In this document: piece by piece, positions 42,492-52,015 of the stretch
Layout of the letters: every line of letters begins with the position of its first letter
How positions within the stretch are numbered: position 1 is the stretch's first letter
NCBI RefSeq assembly: GCF_025947185.1
Contig: NZ_CP110001.1
Span: forward strand, 2,480,001-2,544,000
DNA: 64,000 nt
Origin: Flavobacterium sp. N2038
Lineage (GTDB): Bacteria > Bacteroidota > Bacteroidia > Flavobacteriales > Flavobacteriaceae
Reading direction: 5' to 3'
The notes under the pieces: model-generated
Seen by the model: only the letters and a program-made list of their open reading frames with translations
Told to the model about the DNA's origin: nothing
Database searches by the model: none
Position numbers and translations under genes: made by a program

Positions 42492-43898
42492 ATGAGTTCA
42501 AATAACAATTTTATAAACGATAATTTTCTGCTTGAAAATAAATATGCTGAAGAGTTATATCATAATTATTCTAAAAATCAGCCTATCATAGATTACCACA
42601 ATCATTTAAATCCTCAGTTTATTGCTGAAGATAAAATTTTTGATAACATAACAAATGTCTGGATTAATGGAGATCACTACAAATGGCGTGCAATGCGTAC
42701 TTTGGGAATTAATGAGCAATTTGTAACAGGAAAAGGTTCAGATAAAGATAAATTTTTAAACTGGGCAAAAACAGTTCCGTATACCATGCGTAATCCATTG
42801 TATCACTGGACGCATTTAGAATTGGCGCGTTATTTTGATATTTATGATCTTTTGAATGAAAAAACAGCTGAGAAAATTTATATTGAAACTTCTGAGAAAA
42901 TAAATTCTCAGGCATACAGTACACAAAACCTTCTTAAAAAAGTAAATGCTGAACTAGTTTGTACTACCGAAGATCCAATTGATAGTTTAGAATTTCATCA
43001 AAAACTGTCTCAGAATCCTATTGGAACTAAAATGAGTACAGCTTTCAGACCTGATAAAGCTATCCTTATTTCTAATGAAGGGTATAATGCCTATCTGGAT
43101 ACATTAGGGGATGTTTCCGGAATTGCAATTCAGACCTATTCTGATTTAAGAAGCGCATTAAAAAAGAGAATCGAATTTTTCTCTGCAAACGGTTGTAAAT
43201 TAAGTGACCACGGATTAGATCAGATTTATTTTGAGGATTTTACAGAAAGTGAGGTAGCTGCAATTTTCAAAAAGAAAAGAGAAAACAGAGTTATTACACC
43301 AGAAGAAGCATTGAAATTCCAAAGTGCGATTTTATTATTCTTATCAGAGACTTATCATGAGTTTGGCTGGGTACAACAATTTCACTTAGGGGCGCTTCGT
43401 AATAACAATGCCCGCATGCATAGAATTTTGGGTCCGGATACAGGATGGGATTCTATTGGAGATTATCCTCAGGCGCAAAAGTTATCTTCTTTTCTAAATG
43501 CTTTAGACAGTAAAGACAAATTGACTAAAACAATTATTTACAATCTGAATCCTGCGGATAATGAAGTGATGGCGACAATGATTGGAAATTTCAACGACGG
43601 AAGTGTTCGCGGAAAAGTACAATTTGGATCTGGATGGTGGTTTTTAGATCAGAAAGATGGAATGACAAAACAATTAAATGCGCTTTCAAATATGGGCCTA
43701 ATTAGCTGTTTTGTGGGAATGCTGACAGATTCACGCAGCTTTTTATCTTTTCCGAGACATGAATATTTCAGACGTATTTTATGTAATCTTTTAGGGGATG
43801 AAATTAAACGCGGAGAACTGCCAAATGATATGGAATGGATAGGAAAATTAGTTTCTGATATTTCATACCATAACGCAAAAGAATATTTTAAGTTTTAA
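42492..43898 (+). CDS. uxaC: Uronate isomerase
   Basis: UxaC interconverts D-galacturonate and D-tagaturonate (and glucuronate with fructuronate). It is a 468-residue cytoplasmic amidohydrolase-fold enzyme, full length. The N-terminal metal-site motif is IIDYHNHLNPQFIAEDK, followed by NVWINGDHYKWRAMRTLGI. Later motifs include FHLGALRNNNARMHRILGPDTGWDSIGD and LTDSRSFLSFPRHEYFRRI. It lies 23 nt after kduD in the same operon. Confidence 0.96.
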   Translation: MSSNNNFINDNFLLENKYAEELYHNYSKNQPIIDYHNHLNPQFIAEDKIFDNITNVWINGDHYKWRAMRTLGINEQFVTGKGSDKDKFLNWAKTVPYTMRNPLYHWTHLELARYFDIYDLLNEKTAEKIYIETSEKINSQAYSTQNLLKKVNAELVCTTEDPIDSLEFHQKLSQNPIGTKMSTAFRPDKAILISNEGYNAYLDTLGDVSGIAIQTYSDLRSALKKRIEFFSANGCKLSDHGLDQIYFEDFTESEVAAIFKKKRENRVITPEEALKFQSAILLFLSETYHEFGWVQQFHLGALRNNNARMHRILGPDTGWDSIGDYPQAQKLSSFLNALDSKDKLTKTIIYNLNPADNEVMATMIGNFNDGSVRGKVQFGSGWWFLDQKDGMTKQLNALSNMGLISCFVGMLTDSRSFLSFPRHEYFRRILCNLLGDEIKRGELPNDMEWIGKLVSDISYHNAKEYFKF

Positions 43899-44001
43899 GT
43901 AAAAATTTAACCGCAAAGTTCGCAAGGAATTAAGGCAGGGTTCGCAAAGTTTTTTTTAAATCCTTTTGATCCTTGGAATCTGTGGCAAAAAAATATAAGT
44001 A

Positions 44002-45024
44002 ATGAGTAGAGTAGTTGCATTTGGAGAAATCATGCTTCGTCTTTCGACAGAGAGACATTTACGTTTTTCGCAAGCAAAAGCATTTGGAGCTTCGTACGGA
44101 GGAGGGGAGTTTAATGTTTGTGTATCTCTGGCAAATTATGGTATAGATGCTGAGTTTGTTACCAGATTACCCGAAAATGAAATTGGATTATCGGCATTAA
44201 AGGAAATGCGAAAAATGAACGTTGAGTCCAAAAATATTCTTTATGGAGGAGAGCGTTTAGGAATCTATTTTCTGGAAACTGGTGCCGGAACCCGAGGAAG
44301 CAATGTTGTTTACGATCGTGCTCACAGCGCAATGTCAACTATTGAAAAAGGTCAGATTGACTGGGAAAAAGTCTTGAATGGCGCTGAATGGTTTCACTGG
44401 AGCGGCATTACACCGGCAATTTCTCAAAGTGCGGCAGAGGCCTGTTTAGAAGCTATCCAAACGGCTCATAGATTAGGAATTAAAATTTCATGCGATTTAA
44501 ATTACAGATCAAAACTATGGCAATATGGTAAAACACCAAGTGAAGTAATGCCAGAAATGCTACAGTACAGCAATGTTATTTTAGGAGATATTGATACAGC
44601 TTATTTTATGCTGGGAATTCCTAAAGTAAATCCAAATTATCAGGATGAAAAATCACTTCCCGTTTTATATACTAAACTGTTTGATTTGATTCCGAATCTG
44701 CAAATAGCGGCAACCACACTTCGTTATTCTGTTAGTGCCTCACATCAGAGAATTGGAGGGATTTTATTTGACGGAAAAGCAATTCATAGTGCAGCAGTTA
44801 AAGAAGTTACTCCGGTCGTAGACCGTGTAGGAAGTGGAGACGCTTTTATGGGGGGATTAATTTACGGTTTGCTGGAATATCAGAATAATAACCAAAGAGC
44901 ATTAGATTTTGCAGTTGCAGCATGTTGTTTAAAACATACGATTGCAGGGGATTACAATCTGGTTACATTAAAAGAAGTTGAAAATATGATTGATGGTGAT
45001 GGTTCTGCATTAGTATCAAGATAA
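44002..45024 (+). CDS. kdgK: 2-keto-3-deoxygluconate kinase (PfkB family)
   Basis: KdgK phosphorylates 2-keto-3-deoxygluconate to the 6-phosphate, where the two uronate arms meet. A 340-residue PfkB-fold protein. The substrate region is FGEIMLRLSTERHLRFSQAKAFGASYGGGEFNVCVSLA, and the ATP and catalytic motif is DRVGSGDAFMGGLIYG, the Gly-Ser-Gly-Asp-Ala-Phe form of the usual Gly-Ala-Gly-Asp. The 103-bp gap before it holds a degenerate repeat (CGCAAAGTTCGCAAGG) but no clear terminator. It is followed 10 nt later by the aldolase gene. Confidence 0.93.
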   Translation: MSRVVAFGEIMLRLSTERHLRFSQAKAFGASYGGGEFNVCVSLANYGIDAEFVTRLPENEIGLSALKEMRKMNVESKNILYGGERLGIYFLETGAGTRGSNVVYDRAHSAMSTIEKGQIDWEKVLNGAEWFHWSGITPAISQSAAEACLEAIQTAHRLGIKISCDLNYRSKLWQYGKTPSEVMPEMLQYSNVILGDIDTAYFMLGIPKVNPNYQDEKSLPVLYTKLFDLIPNLQIAATTLRYSVSASHQRIGGILFDGKAIHSAAVKEVTPVVDRVGSGDAFMGGLIYGLLEYQNNNQRALDFAVAACCLKHTIAGDYNLVTLKEVENMIDGDGSALVSR

Positions 45025-45034
45025 AAGAATAAAA

Positions 45035-45703
45035 ATGGCAAAATATTCAAGGATTGAAGTTGCTTCGACAATGAAAGAGAACGGTATGGTTCCGTTGTTC
45101 TTTCATTCTGACATCGAATTAAGTAAAAAAGTTTTAAAAGCGTGTTACGACGGTGGCTCCAGATTGATGGAGTTTACCAGCAGAGGTGATTTTGCACATG
45201 AAGTTTTTGGAGCTCTAAACAAATATGCTTTGGCAGAATTGCCAGGAATGATGTTAGGAGTTGGTTCTATTACAGATGCTGCTTCAGCTTCGTTATATAT
45301 GAGTTTAGGGGCAAATTTTATTGTAACTCCTGTTTTTAGAGAAGACATTGCAATTGCCTGTAACAGACGTAAAGTACTGTGGTCTCCAGGCTGCGGAACA
45401 CTTACAGAAATTGCCAGAGCCGAAGAATTAGGCTGTGAAATTGTAAAATTATTTCCGGGTGATATTTATGGACCGGAATTTATAAAAGCAATAAAAGGAC
45501 CTTGCCCGTGGACGAGTATAATGCCTACAGGAGGTGTTTTACCAACTGTTGAAAGTTTAACTTCCTGGTTTAATGCAGGTGCATTTTGTGTAGGGATCGG
45601 GTCACAATTAATTTCGAAAGATATACTTGATAATAAAGACTTTGATGGTTTACAAAAAAAGGTTAGCCAGGTTTTGGATATCATAAAAAATATTAAAAAA
45701 TAA
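45035..45703 (+). CDS. kdgA: KDPG aldolase
   Basis: Cleaves 2-keto-3-deoxy-6-phosphogluconate to pyruvate and glyceraldehyde-3-phosphate. A 222-residue class I aldolase. The Schiff-base lysine lies in EIVKLFPGDIYGPEFIKAIKGP, and PWTSIMPTGGVLPT forms the phosphate-binding end of the barrel. The glutamate near the N terminus is in LMEFTSRGDF. Often named eda. An intrinsic terminator-like hairpin overlaps its stop codon. Confidence 0.94.
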   Translation: MAKYSRIEVASTMKENGMVPLFFHSDIELSKKVLKACYDGGSRLMEFTSRGDFAHEVFGALNKYALAELPGMMLGVGSITDAASASLYMSLGANFIVTPVFREDIAIACNRRKVLWSPGCGTLTEIARAEELGCEIVKLFPGDIYGPEFIKAIKGPCPWTSIMPTGGVLPTVESLTSWFNAGAFCVGIGSQLISKDILDNKDFDGLQKKVSQVLDIIKNIKK

Positions 45704-45749
45704 ATAAGGAATAATCATACCAATTCCTTATTTGGATTGCGTTTTTTTT
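45703..45749 (+). terminator. Probable terminator after kdgA
   Basis: AATAAGGAAT / ATTCCTTATT stem of 10 bp starting at the last base of the kdgA stop codon. The T run at 45742 is nine bases further, so termination may be partial and uxaB could still be read through. Confidence 0.6.
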
Positions 45750-45925
45750 AGAGTTTTAGATGTTGTAATTGGGCATTACGCTTGCATAAATAAATCTTGT
45801 CACTCCTCACAGCAGGTTTTATTTTACTCTTTCAGGTGTAATGCTTCTTTTACAATGTAAAATCCCAAAAACAATAGATAAGGTATTTAAATGTGGTTAT
45901 TTATAACACTTTACAGAGATTTATA

Positions 45926-47374
45926 ATGGAAAAAATAAATAGATCAAATACAGCATTTTCACAGAAACTTCCGGTAAAAATTGTACAATTTGGAGAAGGT
46001 AATTTTTTAAGAGCTTTTGTAGAATATGCTTTTCAAAAATTAAATAATGAAGCTGATTTTAATGCTGGAATAGCAGTTGTACAGCCTATAGACAAAGGTT
46101 TGGTAAAGATGATTAATGATCAGGATGGCCTTTATACCTTATTCATGAAAGGAGTTAAAAAAGGCGAAGAGATTCAGGAAAAAGAGTTGATTACCAATAT
46201 TGTAAAGGCAGTAGATCCTTATGCTTCTTTTCAGGAATTTTTGGCTTTGGCAAAAGAAGAAGAACTGGCTTTTATTATATCAAATACAACAGAAGCAGGT
46301 ATCGAGTATATTCAGTCTGATTTGCCTACGATGCAGCCTCCGGTTTCTTTTCCGGCAAAATTAACGGTACTTTTGCATGAAAGATTTAAATATTTTAATG
46401 GCGATAAATCTAAGGCTCTAACAATTATTCCTTGTGAGTTAATTAATTATAACTCTGATACTTTAAAGGAAATTGTTTTGAAATATTGTGCAGATTGGAA
46501 TCTGGAACCAGCATTTAAAACGTGGTTAACAGAGGACTGTTCTTTTCATAATACTTTAGTAGACAGAATTGTTCCGGGATATCCAAAAGATCAGATAGAA
46601 GAATACAATAGTCAGCTTACTTATAAAGATGATTTAATCGTAAGTGCCGAAAGTTTCTTTTTATGGGTGATTGAAGGTGATGAGAAATTAAAAACAAAAC
46701 TTCCTTTTGAAAAAACAGATTTAGATGTAAAAATTGTGGCAGATATGCAGCCATATCGTACCCGTAAAGTTAGAATTCTAAATGGTGCACACACTGCAAT
46801 GGTGCCGTTTTCATTGCTTTATGGAAATGAAACTGTAAAAGAAACTGTTGATAATGCATTCACAGGAGAATTCGTGAATAAAGCAGTTTTTGATGAAATC
46901 AATGAGACGTTAAACATGGACAGAGCAGAACTGGCTAGTTTTTCTGAAGAAATATTAGACCGTTTTAGAAATCCGTTTATCAAACACTTATTGTCTTCTA
47001 TTGCCTTAAACTCAATTTCTAAATTCAAAGTGCGTGTATTGCCTAGTTTAACTGGTTACATTGATGTACATCATAAATTACCGGTGCATTTAACTTTTGC
47101 ATTTGCCAGTCTAATCCGTTTCTATAAAGGAACTTGGAGAGGAGAAAGTTTACCGGTTAATGACAGTGAAGATATTACATCTTTCTTCAACGGACTCTGG
47201 ACATCAGATGATTACAATAAAATAGCGCGACTTACTTTGCAAAATAAAAGTTTCTGGGATGAGGATTTAACTGCAATTCCTTCTCTGACAGATGCGATTG
47301 CAAAAGCATTGGAAGAAATTGATGCAAACGGCGTAGAGCAAGGTTTCGTCAATTTTAAAAAATATTTAAATTAA
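45926..47374 (+). CDS. uxaB: Tagaturonate reductase (altronate dehydrogenase)
   Basis: UxaB reduces D-tagaturonate to D-altronate with NADH. About 482 residues from the ATG at 45926; the frame opens at a GTG at 45893 that has no support. It belongs to the mannitol dehydrogenase family. The Rossmann motif is VKIVQFGEGNFLRAFVEYAF, and the catalytic region is RIVPGYPKDQ with RTRKVRILNGAHTAMVPFSLL. It has the usual C-terminal helical domain. It lies 20 nt before uxaA. Confidence 0.93.
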   Translation: MEKINRSNTAFSQKLPVKIVQFGEGNFLRAFVEYAFQKLNNEADFNAGIAVVQPIDKGLVKMINDQDGLYTLFMKGVKKGEEIQEKELITNIVKAVDPYASFQEFLALAKEEELAFIISNTTEAGIEYIQSDLPTMQPPVSFPAKLTVLLHERFKYFNGDKSKALTIIPCELINYNSDTLKEIVLKYCADWNLEPAFKTWLTEDCSFHNTLVDRIVPGYPKDQIEEYNSQLTYKDDLIVSAESFFLWVIEGDEKLKTKLPFEKTDLDVKIVADMQPYRTRKVRILNGAHTAMVPFSLLYGNETVKETVDNAFTGEFVNKAVFDEINETLNMDRAELASFSEEILDRFRNPFIKHLLSSIALNSISKFKVRVLPSLTGYIDVHHKLPVHLTFAFASLIRFYKGTWRGESLPVNDSEDITSFFNGLWTSDDYNKIARLTLQNKSFWDEDLTAIPSLTDAIAKALEEIDANGVEQGFVNFKKYLN

Positions 47375-47394
47375 AGAATTTACATACTATAGTT

Positions 47395-49014
47395 ATGGCA
47401 ACGCAAAAAAAGTTAATAAAAGTCAACCCAGTAGATAACGTAATTGTTGCTTTAACCGATTTGGTACAAAACGAACAAATTATGTTTGAAGGAGCCACTG
47501 TCTCACCAACAACTGATGTTAAAGCAAAACATAAAATCACTGAAAAAGATTTTGCAATCGGTGATGATATTATAATGTACGGCGTTTTGGTTGGAAAAGC
47601 TGTTAAACCTATAAAAAAAGGAGAAGTAATTACCACCGAAAATGTAAAACATCAAAGTGAAAAAGTTTTTGGTAAAAACGGAAATTTAGGTTGGACTCCA
47701 CCAAATGTAGATCGTTGGAAAGACAAGACTTTCAACGGATACCACCGTACTGATGGACAAGTTGGAACTAAAAACGTTTGGTTGTTTTTTCCATTGGTTT
47801 TTTGCGAAAACAAAAATATCGAAAAACTGAAAGATATTTTTGAAAACGAATTAATGCCTAAAAAAGAGGTTTCTTATAAAAATTTGTTACGCTCTTTAAT
47901 TGAAGAAAAAAGCGTAGAAGAAGTTTCGGATAAAAATTTAAATGAAAACCTTTTAGATAATGTCGAAGTAAAATTTATCAATCATCAAGGTGGTTGTGGA
48001 GGGATTCGACAAGATTCAGAATTGTTGGCAAAACTGCTTGCAGGATATGTGAACAATCCAAATGTTGCAGGTGCAACGGTTTTAAGTTTAGGTTGTCAAA
48101 ATTTGCAAGTTGATATTTTTAAAAAGGCATTGAAAGAAATGAGTCCGAATAGTGATAAAGAAATTTTGATCTATGAGCAACAACAAATTGGAACTACTGA
48201 TCAAATGTTTCAAATGGTGATTAAAGATTCTTATGAAGCCATTAAAAGAGCCAACAAAATTGAACGCAAACCTGCTCCTCTTTCAAAGCTAAGTATTGGT
48301 TTGGAATGTGGAGGATCCGACGGATTCTCAGGAATTTCTGCAAATCCAGCATTAGGAGTTGTTTCAGATATTTTTGCAGCTTTGGGAGGGAAAACAATTT
48401 TGGCAGAGTTTCCAGAATTATGTGGCGTTGAGCAAGAATTGATGAATAGATGTGTGGACGAAGAAAAAGCAGATAAGTTTTTAACTTTAATGAAAGCTTT
48501 TGAAAAATCAGTTGTAGATGCAGGTTCAGGGTTTGATATGAATCCATCTCCGGGAAACATCAAAGACGGATTAATTACAGATGCAATGAAATCTGCCGGA
48601 GCAGCTAAAAAAGGTGGAACTTCACCTGTTGTAGATGTTTTAGATTACGGAGAATATATTTCAAAACCAGGATTAAATCTTTTAAATACGCCAGGAAATG
48701 ACGCAGAATGTACCACAGGATTGGTTGGATCGGGCGCAACAGTTGTTTTATTTACCACAGGTTTAGGAAATCCAATGGGAAATCCGATTGCACCCGTTGT
48801 AAAAATTTCTTCGAACACGGCATTAATTAATAGAATGTCTGATATTATCGATGTAAATGCCGGAACGGTGATTACTGGTGAAAAAACCATTACCGAGGTC
48901 GGAGCAGAAATAGTAGATTACATTATAGAATTGGCGAGCGGAAACGTGGAAACAAAAGCAGACCAGTTGAAACAAGATGTATTTATTCCATGGAAAAGAG
49001 GAGTTTCACTTTAG
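47395..49014 (+). CDS. uxaA: Altronate dehydratase
   Basis: UxaA removes water from D-altronate to give 2-keto-3-deoxygluconate. A 539-residue two-domain protein, full length. The N-terminal SAF domain (NVIVALTDLVQNEQIMFEGATVS) is followed by the large domain, with KTFNGYHRTDGQVGTKNVWLFFPLVFCENKNIEKL and the iron or metal-site region HQGGCGGIRQDSE. LSIGLECGGSDGFSGISANPALG is typical of the C-terminal part. Closes the galacturonate arm. Terminators follow. Confidence 0.94.
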   Translation: MATQKKLIKVNPVDNVIVALTDLVQNEQIMFEGATVSPTTDVKAKHKITEKDFAIGDDIIMYGVLVGKAVKPIKKGEVITTENVKHQSEKVFGKNGNLGWTPPNVDRWKDKTFNGYHRTDGQVGTKNVWLFFPLVFCENKNIEKLKDIFENELMPKKEVSYKNLLRSLIEEKSVEEVSDKNLNENLLDNVEVKFINHQGGCGGIRQDSELLAKLLAGYVNNPNVAGATVLSLGCQNLQVDIFKKALKEMSPNSDKEILIYEQQQIGTTDQMFQMVIKDSYEAIKRANKIERKPAPLSKLSIGLECGGSDGFSGISANPALGVVSDIFAALGGKTILAEFPELCGVEQELMNRCVDEEKADKFLTLMKAFEKSVVDAGSGFDMNPSPGNIKDGLITDAMKSAGAAKKGGTSPVVDVLDYGEYISKPGLNLLNTPGNDAECTTGLVGSGATVVLFTTGLGNPMGNPIAPVVKISSNTALINRMSDIIDVNAGTVITGEKTITEVGAEIVDYIIELASGNVETKADQLKQDVFIPWKRGVSL

Positions 49015-49066
49015 TTTTTTAGGCACAAAGTTGCAAAGATACAAAGTGACAAAGATTTATATGTAG

Positions 49067-49095
49067 AGACGCACAGCAGTGCGTCTTTTTTTTTT
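49067..49095 (+). terminator. Intrinsic terminator of the uxaBA operon
   Basis: AGACGCAC / GTGCGTCT stem, 4-nt loop, followed by a run of ten or more T. Confidence 0.9.
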
Positions 49096-49219
49096 ACCAT
49101 ATAAGTTATATAAGCAAATTTAAGTTTGTTTAAAATTCAGCAAAAAGGCAACTCTTAGAGTTGCCTTTTTATTGTTTATCTAAAATGAACTTATATAACT
49201 TATATGGTTCAAAAAAAAA
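49085..49219. repeat. Nested palindrome between uxaA and lacI
   Basis: An 18-bp perfect inverted repeat (CCATATAAGTTATATAAG at 49097-49114 and its complement at 49190-49207) with a T run outside the left arm and an A run outside the right arm. In its middle is a second hairpin, AAAAAGGCAACTC / GAGTTGCCTTTTT (49142-49170), a terminator-like element in both directions. The whole may be a bidirectional terminator for uxaA and lacI, or a small hairpin-ended element. Confidence 0.8.
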
Positions 49220-50248
49220 TTAAATGCTAGTTCTTGAGGAAGACTTACGAATGTGTAATTCCGGTGCAAGAACTACCTTTTTTTCAATTTTTATCGTGTG
49301 GGTTTTGTCTACTTGTTCTAAGAAAACCCGGGCAGACATTTTTCCCATTTCCAGAGAGGACTGATCTACAGAAGTTATGGATAATTCCATGAATTTGGTA
49401 AAAGGTTCGTTACTGAAACCGGCTACACAAAAATCTTTAGGAATACTTATGTTTCTTTCTTTAAGTTCCTGTATAGCACCTAATGCAGCAAAATCACTCG
49501 AAGAGAATATGGCATCAGGTGGAGTAGGAAGCTGTAGCAATTTCTCTACTGCTATTTTACCGGCATCCACACTACTTTTGGTCTGAATAACATATTCTTC
49601 ATTAAACGTCATTCCGTTATCCAATAAAGCTTGTTTGTAGCCTAAAAACCTGTTTTTGAAAATTTCAAAAGATTGATCTCCCGAAAAATGGGCGATGGCA
49701 CGACAACCTTCATCAATAAGATGTTTAGTAGCAATGTAGCCTCCCTTAAAGTCGTTTATAGTTACAGAACTTACACCATCTATATGTTTGCTTCTGTCAA
49801 AAAAGATCAGAGGCACATTTTTTTCTAATACATAACGAAAGGCCGGATCATTCTCGCTGGTTACATCAGTGACAGACATAATAATTCCGTCTACCTGAGC
49901 ATCAATTAGAGTATAAAGATTCTCATTTTCTCTTTTAGCACTTTCGTGTGTCTGACAGATAATAACCTGATAACCGTGTGGTTGAAGTTCTTCTTCAATA
50001 CCTCTAATGACCGACGCGAAAAAGTTACTGTCAATACGAGGTACAATAACACCTATATTATTGCTTCGTCCGCTTTTTAATGCCAGCGCCAGTTTATTTT
50101 GCTTGTAATTCATAGATGCAGCGGTTTTGATAACCAGGTCGCGGGTGCTTTCTTTTATTTTCGGATTGTTATTTAACGCTCTGGAAACAGTAGCAGCAGT
50201 GATATTCAATTTCTTGGCAATATCATAAATGGTTATTTTTTCGCTCAT
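49220..50248 (-). CDS. LacI family regulator of the pectin locus
   Basis: A 342-residue repressor or activator. The N-terminal helix-turn-helix is TIYDIAKKLNITAATVSRALNNNPKIKESTRDLVIKTAASMNY, followed by the periplasmic-binding-protein-like sensor domain (NNIGVIVPRIDSNFFASVIRGIEEEL and VDGIIMSVTDV). The effector is probably a uronate or a catabolic intermediate such as KDG, by analogy with other uronate regulators. It sits between the catabolic operon and the SusC/SusD operon. Sites TGYAATCGATTACA occur in four promoter regions of this locus, including its own. Confidence 0.9.
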   Translation of the reverse strand: MSEKITIYDIAKKLNITAATVSRALNNNPKIKESTRDLVIKTAASMNYKQNKLALALKSGRSNNIGVIVPRIDSNFFASVIRGIEEELQPHGYQVIICQTHESAKRENENLYTLIDAQVDGIIMSVTDVTSENDPAFRYVLEKNVPLIFFDRSKHIDGVSSVTINDFKGGYIATKHLIDEGCRAIAHFSGDQSFEIFKNRFLGYKQALLDNGMTFNEEYVIQTKSSVDAGKIAVEKLLQLPTPPDAIFSSSDFAALGAIQELKERNISIPKDFCVAGFSNEPFTKFMELSITSVDQSSLEMGKMSARVFLEQVDKTHTIKIEKKVVLAPELHIRKSSSRTSI

Positions 50249-50277
50249 TCTAAAAGGTTTTCAGATTAAATTCTAGA

Positions 50278-50327
50278 CAAAAATACATTTTTTTTATATA
50301 ATTCAATATTTATTGTTATCGATTACC
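50278..50327 (-). promoter_or_regulatory. lacI promoter and operator
   Basis: On the minus strand: TTG (50306-50304), 18 nt, then TATTTTTG (50285-50278), a good -33/-7 pair for the gene starting at 50248. A variant operator GGTAATCGATAACA (50327-50314 on that strand) lies just upstream of the -33 box rather than over the start site. Confidence 0.65.
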
Positions 50328-50446
50328 GTAATTAATAATTAAAACGTTTTCGGTTTTATTATGATAATAAATTATGTCTTTTTTTATATTAAGTGTAAAT
50401 ATAATTTAAAATAAAAATTAAATATATAAATTATTTCTAAATTAAT

Positions 50447-50491
50447 TTGCTGTGTTGAAACAATTTTTATACTTTCGTGTAATCGATTACA
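50447..50491 (+). promoter_or_regulatory. Promoter and perfect operator before the GH28 gene
   Basis: TTG (50447-50449), 20 nt, then TACTTTCG (50470-50477), close to TAnnTTTG. TGTAATCGATTACA (50478-50491) is a perfect 14-bp palindrome and begins at the next base. Likely drives GH28, susC, susD and perhaps the following genes. Confidence 0.75.
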
Positions 50492-50534
50492 TAAAATTAA
50501 TGTTTTGCTAATTTAAATGTTAACCATAACCTAA

Positions 50535-51974
50535 ATGATTGTAAATAAGTTTATAGAGTTAAAATCAATTGCTTCTTTGATAGTGTTTTCAATGATGGCA
50601 TTGTCATGCGGAAAACAAGTTTCTGGTGTTTCTGAGGCTAATCCATGGAAAAAAATGGAATTGATTGTAAAAAGCATCCCTGAAACCTACTTTTTAGATA
50701 AAACCTATAACATAAATGATTTTGGAGCTATTGCTGATGGAAAGACTATAAATACGCTGGCTTTTGAGAAAGCAATTCAAAAATGTGCAGCAAATGGCGG
50801 GGGAAAAGTAGTGGTTCCAAACGGGAAATATTTAACAGGTCCGATTCATTTAGAAAGCAATGTCAATTTGCATTTAGAAGATCAGGCTGAAATTCTTTTT
50901 AGTACCAATTCAAAAGATTATCCTCTTATACATACTTCTTTTGAAGGAACAGAATTAATGAATTATTCACCACTTATTTATGCAAGGAATAAAACAAATG
51001 TAGCGATAACCGGAAAAGGAACTTTAAACGGACAGGCCAACAATGCAAACTGGTGGTCGTGGTGCGGAAACAAAAGATTTGGTTGGGAAAAAGGACAACC
51101 TTCTCAGCTTGATCCGCTAAATCGTGACAATTTGGTAGAAATGGCCGAAAAAGGAATCCCGGTTGCAGAACGTATTTTTGGAGAAGGGCATTACTTACGT
51201 CCAAATTTTATTGAATTTTTTGAATGCAATACAGTATTGGTTAAGGATATTACAGTTGTTAATGCACCATTTTGGATTCTTCACCCTTTAAAATCGAATA
51301 ATGTAATTATTGACGGAGTTACGGTCAACAGTCACGGACCAAATAATGACGGCTGTGATCCTGAATATTCTCAAAATGTAATTATCAGAAACTGCACTTT
51401 TAATACGGGAGACGATTGTATTGCTATTAAATCAGGCAGAGACGGAGATGGAAGACGTGTTGGAATTCCGAGTAAAAATATCATCGTTCAAAACTGCAAA
51501 ATGATTGATGGCCACGGTGGGGTTGTTATGGGAAGTGAAATTACTGCGGGTGTAAATAATGTTTATGTAGAAAACTGTGTAATGGACAGTCCGGAGCTGG
51601 ATCGCGCCATCAGAATCAAAACGAACTCAAAACGCGGAGGAACAACTGAAGATATTTTTGTTAGAAACATTGAAGTTGGTACCGTAAAAGAATGTGTACT
51701 GAGAGTGACCATGTTTTATGATCTGTACGGAAACCAAGTTGGAAATTTTGTTCCGACAATCAGGAATATAAGTCTTGAAAATATTAAAGTAAAAAACGGA
51801 GGGAAGTTTGGTATTCTCGCCGACGGTTATAAAGAATCTCCAATAGAAAATATAACATTTAAAAATGTTACGATTGCAAAAGTAGATTCAGTCTACTCAC
51901 TTAAAAACGTTAAAAATGTAAATTTTATAAATACCTATATAAATGGAAAGAAAATAGAATCACTTGCAAATTAA
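50535..51974 (+). CDS. GH28 polygalacturonase-type glycoside hydrolase, lipoprotein
   Basis: Predicted exo- or endo-galacturonase acting on homogalacturonan or its oligomers. A 479-residue lipoprotein with Cys25 in SMMALSCGK. A right-handed beta-helix begins YNINDFGAIADGKTINTLAFEKAIQKC, typical of GH28. The active-site motifs are NNDGCDPE (the usual N-x-D), GDDCIAIKSG (Asp-Asp), GHGGVVMGSE (Gly-His-Gly) and RIKTNSKRGG (Arg-x-Lys). The catalytic aspartates and histidine are therefore present. First gene of the surface operon, 41 nt before susC. Confidence 0.93.
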   Translation: MIVNKFIELKSIASLIVFSMMALSCGKQVSGVSEANPWKKMELIVKSIPETYFLDKTYNINDFGAIADGKTINTLAFEKAIQKCAANGGGKVVVPNGKYLTGPIHLESNVNLHLEDQAEILFSTNSKDYPLIHTSFEGTELMNYSPLIYARNKTNVAITGKGTLNGQANNANWWSWCGNKRFGWEKGQPSQLDPLNRDNLVEMAEKGIPVAERIFGEGHYLRPNFIEFFECNTVLVKDITVVNAPFWILHPLKSNNVIIDGVTVNSHGPNNDGCDPEYSQNVIIRNCTFNTGDDCIAIKSGRDGDGRRVGIPSKNIIVQNCKMIDGHGGVVMGSEITAGVNNVYVENCVMDSPELDRAIRIKTNSKRGGTTEDIFVRNIEVGTVKECVLRVTMFYDLYGNQVGNFVPTIRNISLENIKVKNGGKFGILADGYKESPIENITFKNVTIAKVDSVYSLKNVKNVNFINTYINGKKIESLAN

Positions 51975-52015
51975 AAACTAATTAAATTAACATTTAACCA
52001 AACCAAAAACCAATT

